DNA of 6,546 nucleotides from Peptococcaceae bacterium (GTDB lineage Bacteria > Bacillota > Desulfotomaculia > Desulfotomaculales > Desulfocucumaceae): contig JAAXTT010000082.1 in the NCBI GenBank assembly GCA_013336365.1, positions 1 through 6,546 of the forward strand. Direction: 5' to 3'. The notes beneath the pieces are model-generated. The model searched no databases and was not told where the DNA came from. It saw only the letters and a list, made by a program, of their open reading frames with translations. Both the position numbers and the translations under genes were made by a program. Positions within the stretch are counted from its first letter, which is position 1, and every line of letters starts with the position of its first letter. Shown here piece after piece: positions 1 to 6,390 of the stretch.

Positions 1-313
1 ACTTTTATAATCTCAACTTATCCAAATTTTGCTTAGATAACATTCAGTAATAGTCCACCGCCTATTTTGACCTCATTTTCGGTATACTTCGCAAAAGTGG
101 TGTAGGCATATCGTGGACAGATTGAAGGTTACGGCGATGGATAGAATGTCATATAAAAGTCTTATCGTTCCAGGCAGTAAGAGGAAACATATCAAGATTA
201 AACCTTTTAATTTTTCCTATACCTTTTAATTATTTATTATCTCCGTAAAATCAGGGGGTACACCTTTCTCCAGCAAACATTCCACATCTTTAATAAGCTA
301 AAAATAATTATCT
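1..313. other. Intergenic region with no supported gene; possible decayed remnants
   Basis: No reading frame of convincing length or with a ribosome binding site is visible on either strand. A 30-codon frame opens at an ATG at 137 (+) but has no Shine-Dalgarno sequence. A 23-codon stop-bounded frame on the minus strand (226-297) has a protein-like composition, ending in DFTEIINN, and could be the tail of a decayed gene; this is weak. The stretch around 45-120 carries GTCCACC and GTGGAC motifs that vaguely recall the non-coding ends of IS21-type insertion sequences. That is an impression from memory, with no transposase seen. The region lies beyond the tmRNA terminator. Confidence 0.4.
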
Positions 314-367
314 CAACAAACAAAAACAAGGACTTTAAAAGTCATACTCATGACCTCTAAAGCCCTT
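314..367 (-). terminator. Intrinsic terminator of the tmRNA gene
   Basis: Arms 328-345 and 350-367 form an 18-bp stem closed by a 4-nt loop (346-349). Read on the minus strand, the three non-Watson-Crick positions become G-U pairs, whereas on the plus strand they would be A-C mismatches, so the structure is built for minus-strand RNA. A U-rich tail (GTTTTTGTTTG, complement of 317-327) follows directly. It lies about 86 nt beyond the mature 3' end of ssrA, so it should end the ssrA precursor. Confidence 0.85.
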
Positions 368-452
368 ATTCTGCGTTTTTTAAAGTATTTTATTTAATAT
401 CCATTTGTCATTTGTAGCAAATCATAATTGTATCAAAGATAGTCATTAGATT

Positions 453-807
453 TGGTGGAGGCGGGGGGAGTTGAACCCACCGTCCGAAAGAAAGACCACA
501 GAAGTGTCTCCGAGCGCAGGCAGTGATTTGTGTTTCGCTCCTCAGACGGCCACAGCCAGCCTTCCTTGGAGCTATTTCGGTAAGTGTCCCTAAAAATCTC
601 CGAAAATCAATTTTCAGGCAAGCCCGTTTAAGTGTCGCCTCAGCCTAGGCCACGGGCCCAACGCAGGTGAGACGTCAACCGCAACTAAGCGGCTAAAGCG
701 TAATTTTCGTTGTTGGCAATTAATGTTTTTCCACCGATTTGCGGGCAGATGGAACCCCGGCTCGCTACTTCTGTCACCTGTTCCCCCGTCGAAACCATTA
801 CGCCCCC
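453..807 (-). ncRNA. ssrA: tmRNA (transfer-messenger RNA), one-piece
   Basis: tmRNA rescues ribosomes stalled on mRNAs lacking a stop codon: it is charged with alanine, enters the A site with SmpB, and adds a degradation tag. The 355-nt minus-strand gene starts with GGGGGCG, followed by the near-universal GGTTTCGAC segment. It ends with GGTTCAACTCCC (T arm), CGCCTCC, discriminator A and an encoded CCA. The two acceptor strands pair over 7 bp with one G-U. ACAGAAGT near the 5' end pairs with ACTTCTGT near the 3' end, giving the long helix that replaces an anticodon stem. The middle holds the tag frame (685-717) and GC-rich segments (for example GGGCCCGTGGCCTAGGC) expected for the pseudoknots. 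It is uninterrupted, not a permuted two-piece form. The 5' end should be made by RNase P. Confidence 0.97.
685..717 (-). other. tmRNA tag-peptide reading frame (ANNENYALAA, stop TAG)
   Basis: Within ssrA the codons GCC AAC AAC GAA AAT TAC GCT TTA GCC GCT run to a TAG stop. The resume codon is GCC (Ala), preceded by the A-rich AAAAACATTAATT. The product is the classic ANxENYALAA tag, whose C-terminal ALAA is recognised by ClpXP-type proteases. The resume codon was set by similarity to known tags (ANDENYALAA in E. coli). Confidence 0.93.
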
Positions 808-865
808 GTTTTTTGGGTAATTGATTTGCCTATTTGGAACATGAAACAGTTTTACTTCTGTTACT

Positions 866-894
866 ATTGTAATTCATATTTACAGGAAGGTCAA
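866..894 (-). promoter_or_regulatory. Sigma-A type promoter of ssrA
   Basis: On the minus strand, TTGACC (-35, 889-894) is separated by 17 bases from TACAAT (-10, 866-871), close to the TTGACA-N17-TATAAT consensus. Transcription should begin near 859, leaving a leader of about 50 nt before the mature tmRNA 5' end at 807, which RNase P would remove. The promoter lies just beyond the stop codon of the glycosylase gene, so ssrA can be expressed independently of it. Confidence 0.75.
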
Positions 895-926
895 GGAAGG
901 ATAAAGACTGCTTGCTCATAAATTTG

Positions 927-1742
927 CTATATCTTCTGGCAGTTAGGGCATATATAGGCTGCAGTGCTGCCTGTCTTTATTTTTTCAATCACAATGCTGC
1001 ATCTTGGGCAAAGTGTATTTTCCTTATATCCAACCAAAAAATCCTCCGATCCATAGTCCCCCGGATTGCCATAAAAATCCTTTTCATAAAACGACCCTCC
1101 CTTGCTTTGGGAAAATCTAAGGATACTTAGGATGCTTTGATACAAAAGCTTAAAATCATCTTCCTTCATATCCGATATCTTTTTTTTAGGATGTAACCGG
1201 GCTGAAAACAGAATATCATGCATATACATATTGCCAATACCGCTGATATTTTTTTGGTCCATTAAAAAATTCTTGATTTGGGTGTTTTTGCCGGCAAATA
1301 GTCCTCTAAAATACTCATAGGTGAATTCCTCGTTGAAAGGGTCAACTCCCAAATCACTTATACTTGAATCTTCTGCAAGTTCCTTTTGGGTGAAAAGCAA
1401 AAACCGTCCGAACCACCAAAATTTTATCGAAAAACTACTGCCATCGGTAAAATCCATCTTTATCTGGTATTTTTCTTTAATATTCAAATCCTCATAAAAT
1501 AATATGTCCCCACCCATACCTAAAGAAACAAGAATACTAAGATGATTGTCCAAATCCATTTTGAACCATTTACCCTTATATGAAACCTTTGCGATAGACG
1601 CACCAACACATCTACTTATAAAATCCTGAGGCAAAATATTTAAATTCTTTTCCTGAAGCAAAGTAAGACCGAATATTTTCTTTCCTGCCAATTCCCTGTC
1701 CATTTGTCTGCTGATTTTAAATATTTCCGGCAATTCTGCCAT
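927..1742 (-). CDS. Fpg/Nei-family DNA glycosylase, divergent clostridial subfamily
   Basis: Family enzymes excise oxidised bases and nick the abasic site in base-excision repair. The 271-residue protein has the expected layout. It begins MAELPEIF, with the catalytic-type Glu at residue 3. The beta-hairpin lysine lies in YKGKW (K58), a void-filling Met in SLGMGG (M76), and the helix-two-turn-helix in DQKNISGIGN (N171). A C-terminal zinc finger follows (C245, C248, C265, C268). Two key residues differ. The N-terminal Pro nucleophile is Ala, and the finger Arg that binds DNA in Fpg (QRATFYC in E. coli) is Thr (GSTAAYIC). I recall the IKTGST finger and GNMYMHDILF segment as shared with other clostridial homologues, so this looks like a conserved subfamily; its base specificity is unknown. 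The ATG at 1742 was chosen over a TTG at 1760 because the family begins at this Met and GGAGG lies 9 nt before it. The gene lies 51 nt after the upstream GGDEF gene, with no terminator between them. Confidence 0.9.
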   Translation of the reverse strand: MAELPEIFKISRQMDRELAGKKIFGLTLLQEKNLNILPQDFISRCVGASIAKVSYKGKWFKMDLDNHLSILVSLGMGGDILFYEDLNIKEKYQIKMDFTDGSSFSIKFWWFGRFLLFTQKELAEDSSISDLGVDPFNEEFTYEYFRGLFAGKNTQIKNFLMDQKNISGIGNMYMHDILFSARLHPKKKISDMKEDDFKLLYQSILSILRFSQSKGGSFYEKDFYGNPGDYGSEDFLVGYKENTLCPRCSIVIEKIKTGSTAAYICPNCQKI

Positions 1743-1751
1743 TTTGAATAA

Positions 1752-1756
1752 CCTCC
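1752..1756 (-). promoter_or_regulatory. Shine-Dalgarno sequence deciding the glycosylase start
   Basis: GGAGG on the minus strand sits 9 nt before the ATG at 1742. An upstream in-frame TTG (1758-1760) precedes this GGAGG and would add MWRLFK before MAELPE. That would bury the N-terminus that acts as the nucleophile in this family, so the ATG is preferred. Confidence 0.85.
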
Positions 1757-1793
1757 ACAAATAAAAAGGTGTTCGAATAATTAACCGGGATTT

Positions 1794-4016
1794 TCACTCC
1801 CAGATTCCATTCAGAACCCCTTCCACAAAAATCCTGGCAATATCGGGATCAAACTGAGTCCCAGCCTTATTTTTAATTTCCTCAACAGCTGCATCCTTAT
1901 TTATTGCTTTCTGATAAGTGCAAATACCGGTCATTGCCGCATAGGCATCAATAACTGATAAAATCCTGGCCTGAACAGGTATATTGTTGCCTGACAGTCT
2001 TTTGGGATAGCCCCTGCCATCCCATCTTTCATGATGAGCCAACACATATTCCGCAATCAATGAAAATTCATTCACTGAGCTTAAAATTCTGTACCCTGTC
2101 TCGGAATGTCTTCTTATTTGCAACCATTCCGGATGATTTAGCTGCTCAGGCTTATTTAAGATATCCTCACTCACAGCAATTTTCCCAATATCATGCATCA
2201 GCCCAAGCAATTTAAGCTCATTTGTGCTGGCCTGAGTCAAGCCCATTGCTATTCCCATCTTTTCACACAGCTGGCTGACACACCTTGAATGATACTCCTC
2301 ACTTCTGCTTCTCTCATATAAAGTCTTCATCAATACCTTAATAGTTTTATGCTTTATACCCGGACTTTCAGAAAGCTTACAGGCATACATATTGTCTTCA
2401 GCCTCAAGCAGTATTTTCTGTAATTCCTGGGATATTTCTGTCTTAGTTGCCCAGCCAAAGGAAACTGACAGATTAATATCATTTACTTTTTCCTTGACAA
2501 TTGCCTTGCGCATCCGGTCAATTATTATCTGAGTTTGATTATGGCTTGTTTTCGGCAGCAAAATAACAAATTCATCCCCACCAATCCTAGCAACAATGTC
2601 ATCAGTGCGAGATTCTGCTATTATTGCCTTTGTAACATCTTTAAGAATCTTGTCCCCTTGTGAATGGCCAAAAGCGTCATTAGCCAGCTTTAAACCATTT
2701 ACATCCAAAATAGCTATAGATAACGGCAAATTTACTTCCACATTCCGTCTTTTTAGCTCTTCCTCAAAAAATCTGCGATTATAAACCCCGGTGAGCTGAT
2801 CATAAAAACTTAAATACTCAATTTCTGCCTGTTTTTTCTTCTTCTCTGTAGAATCCCGCATAACAATTACTACTCCGCTTATATTCCCCTCTTGATCCCA
2901 AATTGGACTGGCATTTCCTTCTATCGCCAGCTTTTTACCTGCTTTGGAAATCAACACACAGTCACTTGAAAAATTCACCAAACTGCTGGATTCCAAAACC
3001 TTCTGTAAACAGCAATCATTATTATCTCCTGTACCGATGTTAATCATCTTAATTATCCTACCAATAAAGCTGCCAACAGCATCCTCCTTGCACCAACCGG
3101 TAAGACTCTCTGCAGACTCATTCATAATAAGAATATCGCCATTTGTATCTGTGGCAATAACTCCATCACCAACAGAGAGCAAAGTAGCTTTGAATTTTTC
3201 TTTTTCAATAAAAATAGCTCGCTCTGCGTTTTTACGCTCGGTAATATCTCTGGCAACGCCCTGAAAAATGGGTCTGTTACCGGCTTCACAGTCAGTAAAA
3301 CTTATATTGGCACTATACCAGCGCCATGTTCCATCAGAGTGCTTAACACGCATCTCTATGTTTCTTTTTACCTTTCCACTTACTGTCATTTCATCCACTG
3401 CCTCCCAGGCAGACTTTATATCATCAGGGTGCAAAAAAGAATGTACAGGCATGTCTGTCACCATAGAAACAGAATATCCCAGCAGGCATTCAACAGCTGA
3501 AGAAATATACCGTATTATCATATTGCGGTCAAAGGTATAGATTATGTCATGGCAATTCTCCACCAGAAGATGGTATTTATCTTCACTTTCCGGACACTGC
3601 CCATCATTTATTTTTTTATCGGAAATATCTGTAAATAATATATTGAACTGTCCTTTTATTGATGAATATGCGAAAATACTTATATATTTATCCAAATTCT
3701 CACAATAACCCTGGCAATGGTATGGTTCACCTGTCATTGCCACTTTAGCAAATACTTCTATCCATTGCCTATTCATACCGGGAACTATATCTAATATGGT
3801 TTTTTCCAGAAGATCCTCTTTTTTTAAGCCGGTTTTATCCTCAAAGTCCTTATTCACACTGATAATTTTATAATTAATGGGATTTCCCCTGTCATCAAAA
3901 ATAATTTCATGACAAACCAAACCCTGAGGCACATAAGACGAGGTAAATGTACTGCTGTCTATATTTTCGTAAACAGCCTTAGCTTTTTTATTGCACGTGC
4001 CAGACTCATTCCCCAT
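1794..4016 (-). CDS. Three-PAS GGDEF/HD-GYP cyclic di-GMP turnover protein
   Basis: This 740-residue protein has no signal peptide or membrane segment, so it is probably a cytoplasmic sensor. Three PAS domains lie at about 30-133, 145-263 and 272-392; the second and third end in the typical RDITERK and RDSTEKK. The GGDEF domain (about 400-548) is intact: Mg-binding D438, NDAFGH, active-site GGDEF 479-483, and an RTDD inhibitory site 470-473 placed five residues before it. It should therefore make c-di-GMP with product feedback. The HD-GYP domain (about 560-735) has H576, H608-D609, H637, H661-H662, GYP 669-671 and D690, so the metal ligands look present. The usual DAYDAMTSDRPYR segment, however, reads DAYAAMTGICTYQ. 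The protein may be a bifunctional synthase/phosphodiesterase whose balance is set by the PAS ligands, which I cannot name. The start is bounded by an in-frame TGA at 4026-4028. The glycosylase gene follows in the same direction. Confidence 0.93.
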   Translation of the reverse strand: MGNESGTCNKKAKAVYENIDSSTFTSSYVPQGLVCHEIIFDDRGNPINYKIISVNKDFEDKTGLKKEDLLEKTILDIVPGMNRQWIEVFAKVAMTGEPYHCQGYCENLDKYISIFAYSSIKGQFNILFTDISDKKINDGQCPESEDKYHLLVENCHDIIYTFDRNMIIRYISSAVECLLGYSVSMVTDMPVHSFLHPDDIKSAWEAVDEMTVSGKVKRNIEMRVKHSDGTWRWYSANISFTDCEAGNRPIFQGVARDITERKNAERAIFIEKEKFKATLLSVGDGVIATDTNGDILIMNESAESLTGWCKEDAVGSFIGRIIKMINIGTGDNNDCCLQKVLESSSLVNFSSDCVLISKAGKKLAIEGNASPIWDQEGNISGVVIVMRDSTEKKKKQAEIEYLSFYDQLTGVYNRRFFEEELKRRNVEVNLPLSIAILDVNGLKLANDAFGHSQGDKILKDVTKAIIAESRTDDIVARIGGDEFVILLPKTSHNQTQIIIDRMRKAIVKEKVNDINLSVSFGWATKTEISQELQKILLEAEDNMYACKLSESPGIKHKTIKVLMKTLYERSRSEEYHSRCVSQLCEKMGIAMGLTQASTNELKLLGLMHDIGKIAVSEDILNKPEQLNHPEWLQIRRHSETGYRILSSVNEFSLIAEYVLAHHERWDGRGYPKRLSGNNIPVQARILSVIDAYAAMTGICTYQKAINKDAAVEEIKNKAGTQFDPDIARIFVEGVLNGIWE

Positions 4017-4029
4017 AATTATCTTTCAT
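4006..4029 (-). CDS. Possible 7-codon upstream ORF overlapping the GGDEF gene start
   Basis: The Shine-Dalgarno GGGAGG (4036-4041, minus strand) is 19 nt from the GGDEF gene ATG at 4016 but only 6 nt from another ATG at 4029. That ATG opens the frame MKDNYGE, ending in TGA at 4006-4008, and so overlaps the first codons of the big gene in another frame. Ribosomes may load on the short frame and re-initiate, or may use the 4016 ATG with a weak AAAG site. The short frame could equally be chance. Confidence 0.3.
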   Translation of the reverse strand: MKDNYGE

Positions 4030-4079
4030 CCGGAACCTCCCAGACCCAATGGCTATCTTTATAGTTATTTGATGATATT

Positions 4080-4108
4080 ATTATATTAATACTATCGATT
4101 TTAATCAA
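4080..4108 (-). promoter_or_regulatory. Sigma-A type promoter of the GGDEF/HD-GYP and glycosylase genes
   Basis: On the minus strand, TTGATT (-35, 4103-4108) is followed after 17 bases by a perfect TATAAT (-10, 4080-4085). Transcription should start near 4073, giving a leader of roughly 57 nt. The sequence is AT-rich, so chance matches are easier, but the spacing and position are ideal. Confidence 0.65.
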
Positions 4109-4123
4109 TAATCCTTTAATTAA

Positions 4124-4223
4124 GGTAAAATTTCCTCTATATGGTTCCTATTGAAGAGATAGCCTTTATTGCTCAGCAGGAAAATTTTACCTTTTCATCA
4201 AATATATATAGAAATTTCCTGCT
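4124..4223 (+). promoter_or_regulatory. Three-arm inverted repeat upstream of the Nramp-like gene (mutually exclusive hairpins)
   Basis: The central arm 4175-4191 (AGCAGGAAAATTTTACC) can pair in two ways. Its right part pairs with GGTAAAATTTCCT at 4124-4136: 13 bp with one bulge and a loop of about 41 nt. Its left part pairs with GAAATTTCCTGCT at 4211-4223: 12 bp plus a G-U, with one bulge and a 22-nt loop. The outer arms share AAATTTCCT as a direct repeat. This fits either a switchable leader RNA or repeated operator sites for a regulator. I do not recognise an M-box, manganese riboswitch, Fur box or MntR box. No convincing plus-strand promoter was found, so it is uncertain whether the whole element is transcribed. 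Confidence 0.5.
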
Positions 4224-4274
4224 ATAAATTATAAAATAACTTATTCTTCAAGCTTTCCATATAATAAAGTTTTT

Positions 4275-4283
4275 GAGGGAGGA
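4275..4283 (+). promoter_or_regulatory. Shine-Dalgarno sequence abutting the Nramp-like start
   Basis: GAGGGAGGA ends directly before the TTG at 4284, leaving almost no spacer. No ATG or GTG lies in frame between here and the conserved LGPG segment. Either this TTG is used with a very short spacer, or initiation occurs at a rarer codon a few residues on, such as ATT at 4302. Confidence 0.5.
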
Positions 4284-5558
4284 TTGAGCAAATTCAATAA
4301 AATTAAAGCCCTTATAAAAAAGCTTGGTCCGGGAATTATTACCGGGGCCTCTGATGATGATCCCTCAGGAATAGTTACCTATTCACAAACAGGAGCAATG
4401 TTCGGCTATGGACAGCTTTGGCTTTCCCCTATCTCCGGCATCTTTGCTGCAACAATTCAGGAAATGTGTGGTCGGATTGGTTTAGTTACAGGGAAGGGCC
4501 TAACAGGACTCATGAAGGATTGGTGTCCCAAGTGGCTGGGGTATTCCGCAATTTCTCTGTTATTATTTGCCAATATAATAAACATCGGGGCAAACCTTGG
4601 AGCAATGGCAGCTTCAGCTCAAATGATTTTTGGATTTTCCTTTCTTTTTTGGATTATTCTTATTACTGTATTTATCTTAATGCTTGAGATATTTCTGAAT
4701 TATAAATACTATGCAAAAATCCTGGCAACCCTAACCATGTCTCTTTTTGCCTATTACGTTACTGCCTTTTTGGTAAATCATGACTGGTGGCAAATTTTAC
4801 GCAACACAATAATGCCCAATCTGACCTATTCGGAAAGCTTTATTTTTAATGTTACTGCCTTTTTAGGAACAACTGTCTCCCCCTATCTGTTTTTTTGGCA
4901 AGCAGATGAAGAAGTTGAAAAAGCTATTGTAGACCATAAAATAAGTAATATTGGCGTGGGAACACCTAATATTGTCCCGGAAGATATTTCCGGAATGAAA
5001 ATTGATACCTTTATTGGCATGTTTTACACTGTATTATCTGCATTTATGATTATGCTCACGACTGCCGGAACCCTCCATCTTGCTGGGATTACCTCTATTA
5101 ATTCAGCTCAGGAAGCAGCTCAGGCCTTACGTCCTTTAGCCGGTGACTTTGCCTATATTCTGTTTGCTATAGGAATAATAGGTACCGGGCTTCTTGCAGT
5201 GCCTGTTCTGGCAGGGTCCTCTTCCTATGCAGTTTCTGAGTTTGTCGGCTGGCAAACCGGCTTGGGTAAAAAACCGAAAGACGCCTATGGATTCTATGGA
5301 GTAATCACCATTGCCTTAATAATCGGAGTTCTTATCAATTTTATTGGAATAAACCCAATTAAAGCTCTCTACTACTCAGCAGCTGTAAATGGTTTAATTG
5401 CTCCGCCCTTGATATTGCTGATACTTTTCTTTGGAAACAATAAAAAAATAATGGGGAAATATTCAAATGGTAAATTAAGCAATATCTTAGGCCTGATTGC
5501 AACTCTAGTTATGACTGCTGTTGGATTTACCCTAATCAGAAATTTATTAAGCCGGTGA
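4284..5558 (+). CDS. Nramp-related divalent metal transporter
   Basis: This 424-residue inner-membrane protein has about 11 hydrophobic segments and belongs to the MntH/SLC11 superfamily (COG1914 type), which imports divalent metals by proton-linked transport. The N-terminal LGPGIITGASDDDPSG segment corresponds to TM1, and GTTVSPYLFFWQADEEVEK (residues 195-213) to TM6. Classic Nramp proteins have DPGN and MPH in these places, and these residues bind Mn2+ or Fe2+. Here they are DPSG (26-29) and VSPY (198-201), so the methionine ligand is absent. The motifs recall the Nramp-related branch, some members of which carry Mg2+ (known from Clostridium acetobutylicum and Eggerthella lenta). Substrate assignment is therefore open: Mg2+, Mn2+ or another ion. 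Downstream, ALRPLAGDFAY and GIIGTGLLAVPVLAGS match the family well. The TTG start is uncertain. An unusual structured region lies upstream, and a dehydrogenase gene follows after 57 nt. Confidence 0.88.
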   Translation: MSKFNKIKALIKKLGPGIITGASDDDPSGIVTYSQTGAMFGYGQLWLSPISGIFAATIQEMCGRIGLVTGKGLTGLMKDWCPKWLGYSAISLLLFANIINIGANLGAMAASAQMIFGFSFLFWIILITVFILMLEIFLNYKYYAKILATLTMSLFAYYVTAFLVNHDWWQILRNTIMPNLTYSESFIFNVTAFLGTTVSPYLFFWQADEEVEKAIVDHKISNIGVGTPNIVPEDISGMKIDTFIGMFYTVLSAFMIMLTTAGTLHLAGITSINSAQEAAQALRPLAGDFAYILFAIGIIGTGLLAVPVLAGSSSYAVSEFVGWQTGLGKKPKDAYGFYGVITIALIIGVLINFIGINPIKALYYSAAVNGLIAPPLILLILFFGNNKKIMGKYSNGKLSNILGLIATLVMTAVGFTLIRNLLSR

Positions 5559-5599
5559 CAATGTCCTTAATGTCCCAATGCCCTGTGTAGAAAAATATC

Positions 5600-5607
5600 A
5601 AGGAGGT
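5600..5607 (+). promoter_or_regulatory. Strong Shine-Dalgarno of the dehydrogenase gene
   Basis: AAGGAGGT is a full match to the anti-Shine-Dalgarno core and lies 8 nt before the ATG at 5616, fixing that start. No terminator or clear promoter is seen in the 57-nt gap after the transporter gene, so the two are probably co-transcribed. Confidence 0.85.
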
Positions 5608-5615
5608 CAATAATA

Positions 5616-6347
5616 ATGGACCTTAATAACAAGGTGGCTGTTGTGACTGGCGGTGCCAATGGAATCGGCAAGGCTGTTGCAGAGGAGTTTTCAAGACATG
5701 GTGCAAGAGTGGCCATAATTGACTTGAGTTCAAATGCCGGCAATTGTGAGCTCTATTTTTGTGGTGATATTGCCGAAGAAAAAAATCTACAGGAATTCTC
5801 AAGACAAGTGATTAACACCTTTGGGAAAATCGATTTCCTTATCAATAATGCCTATCATAATAATAAGGGCATTCTTTCAGGCTGTAGCTTTAGCGATTTT
5901 TCATATGTTCTGAATGTTGGAGTGACCGCACCCTATGTTCTGGCAAAATTATTCATGAACTATTTCAATGATGCAGGAGCAATAGTGAATATTTCATCAA
6001 CCAGAGCCTACATGTCCCAAGAGGATACCGAGAGCTATACTGCAGCTAAGGGTGGGATATCAGCCCTTACCCATGCTCTGGCAGTAAGCTTGGCCGGAAA
6101 AGTCAGGGTTAACTCAATTTCTCCCGGCTGGATAGACACTTCATACAGCCAATTTTCCAATGAGGACAAAGAACAGCATCCTGTAAAACGAATTGGTACA
6201 CCTGAAGATATTGCAAAGTTAACTATTTTTTTATGCAGTGAGGACAGCGGGTTTATCACCGGTCAGGATATAATCGCCGATGGAGGAATGAGTCGGCTGA
6301 TGATCTATAATGATGACTATGGATGGAAATATAATAAACTATATTAA
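5616..6347 (+). CDS. Short-chain dehydrogenase/reductase (SDR), substrate unknown
   Basis: This 243-residue classical SDR is a soluble NAD(P)-dependent oxidoreductase of normal family length. The Rossmann glycine motif is TGGANGIG (residues 11-18). D36, at the end of the second strand (AIIDLSS), favours NAD(H) over NADP(H). The catalytic set is N100, S127 or S128 (NISST), Y141 and K145 (YTAAK), all present, and SPGWIDT (169-175) follows. The cofactor-binding NNAG motif reads NNAYHN (77-82), replacing the Gly with Tyr. The C-terminal DGGMSRLMIY, followed by a polar tail rich in Tyr and Asp, recalls SDRs often annotated loosely as glucose 1-dehydrogenase or 3-oxoacyl-ACP reductase; I cannot assign the real substrate. 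Its placement behind a metal transporter gives no clear functional link. Confidence 0.9.
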   Translation: MDLNNKVAVVTGGANGIGKAVAEEFSRHGARVAIIDLSSNAGNCELYFCGDIAEEKNLQEFSRQVINTFGKIDFLINNAYHNNKGILSGCSFSDFSYVLNVGVTAPYVLAKLFMNYFNDAGAIVNISSTRAYMSQEDTESYTAAKGGISALTHALAVSLAGKVRVNSISPGWIDTSYSQFSNEDKEQHPVKRIGTPEDIAKLTIFLCSEDSGFITGQDIIADGGMSRLMIYNDDYGWKYNKLY

Positions 6348-6390
6348 AAATGCTAAAATACCAGCCTCTTAATAACCAGGGTGTTTTTCT

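Noticed and set aside
739..1130. Plus-strand frames across the tmRNA 5' end and the glycosylase 3' end
   Set aside because: They are antisense to well-supported genes, lack ribosome binding sites and show no protein-family features.
2596..3540. Three plus-strand frames inside the GGDEF/HD-GYP gene
   Set aside because: They are antisense shadows of a clearly coding sequence, with low-complexity Ser/Leu-rich products.
4051..4164. Inverted 8-mers GGCTATCT (4051-4058) and AGATAGCC (4157-4164) around the divergent promoter region
   Set aside because: An 8-bp match separated by about 100 bases in AT-rich DNA is expected by chance at near this frequency.
4124..4223. M-box or manganese riboswitch
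   Set aside because: No conserved core sequences of either class could be found. Only the pairing geometry suggests a switch.
4237..4265. Plus-strand promoter for the transporter with TATAAT at 4260-4265
   Set aside because: The matching -35 position (TAACTT) is poor, and the start would fall almost on the ribosome binding site. The -10 match alone in AT-rich DNA is not enough.
6356..6390. Possible terminator between the dehydrogenase and ung genes, because of the T-run at 6384-6388
   Set aside because: The preceding bases give only about 3 bp of pairing (ACC/GGT), too weak for an intrinsic terminator on either strand.
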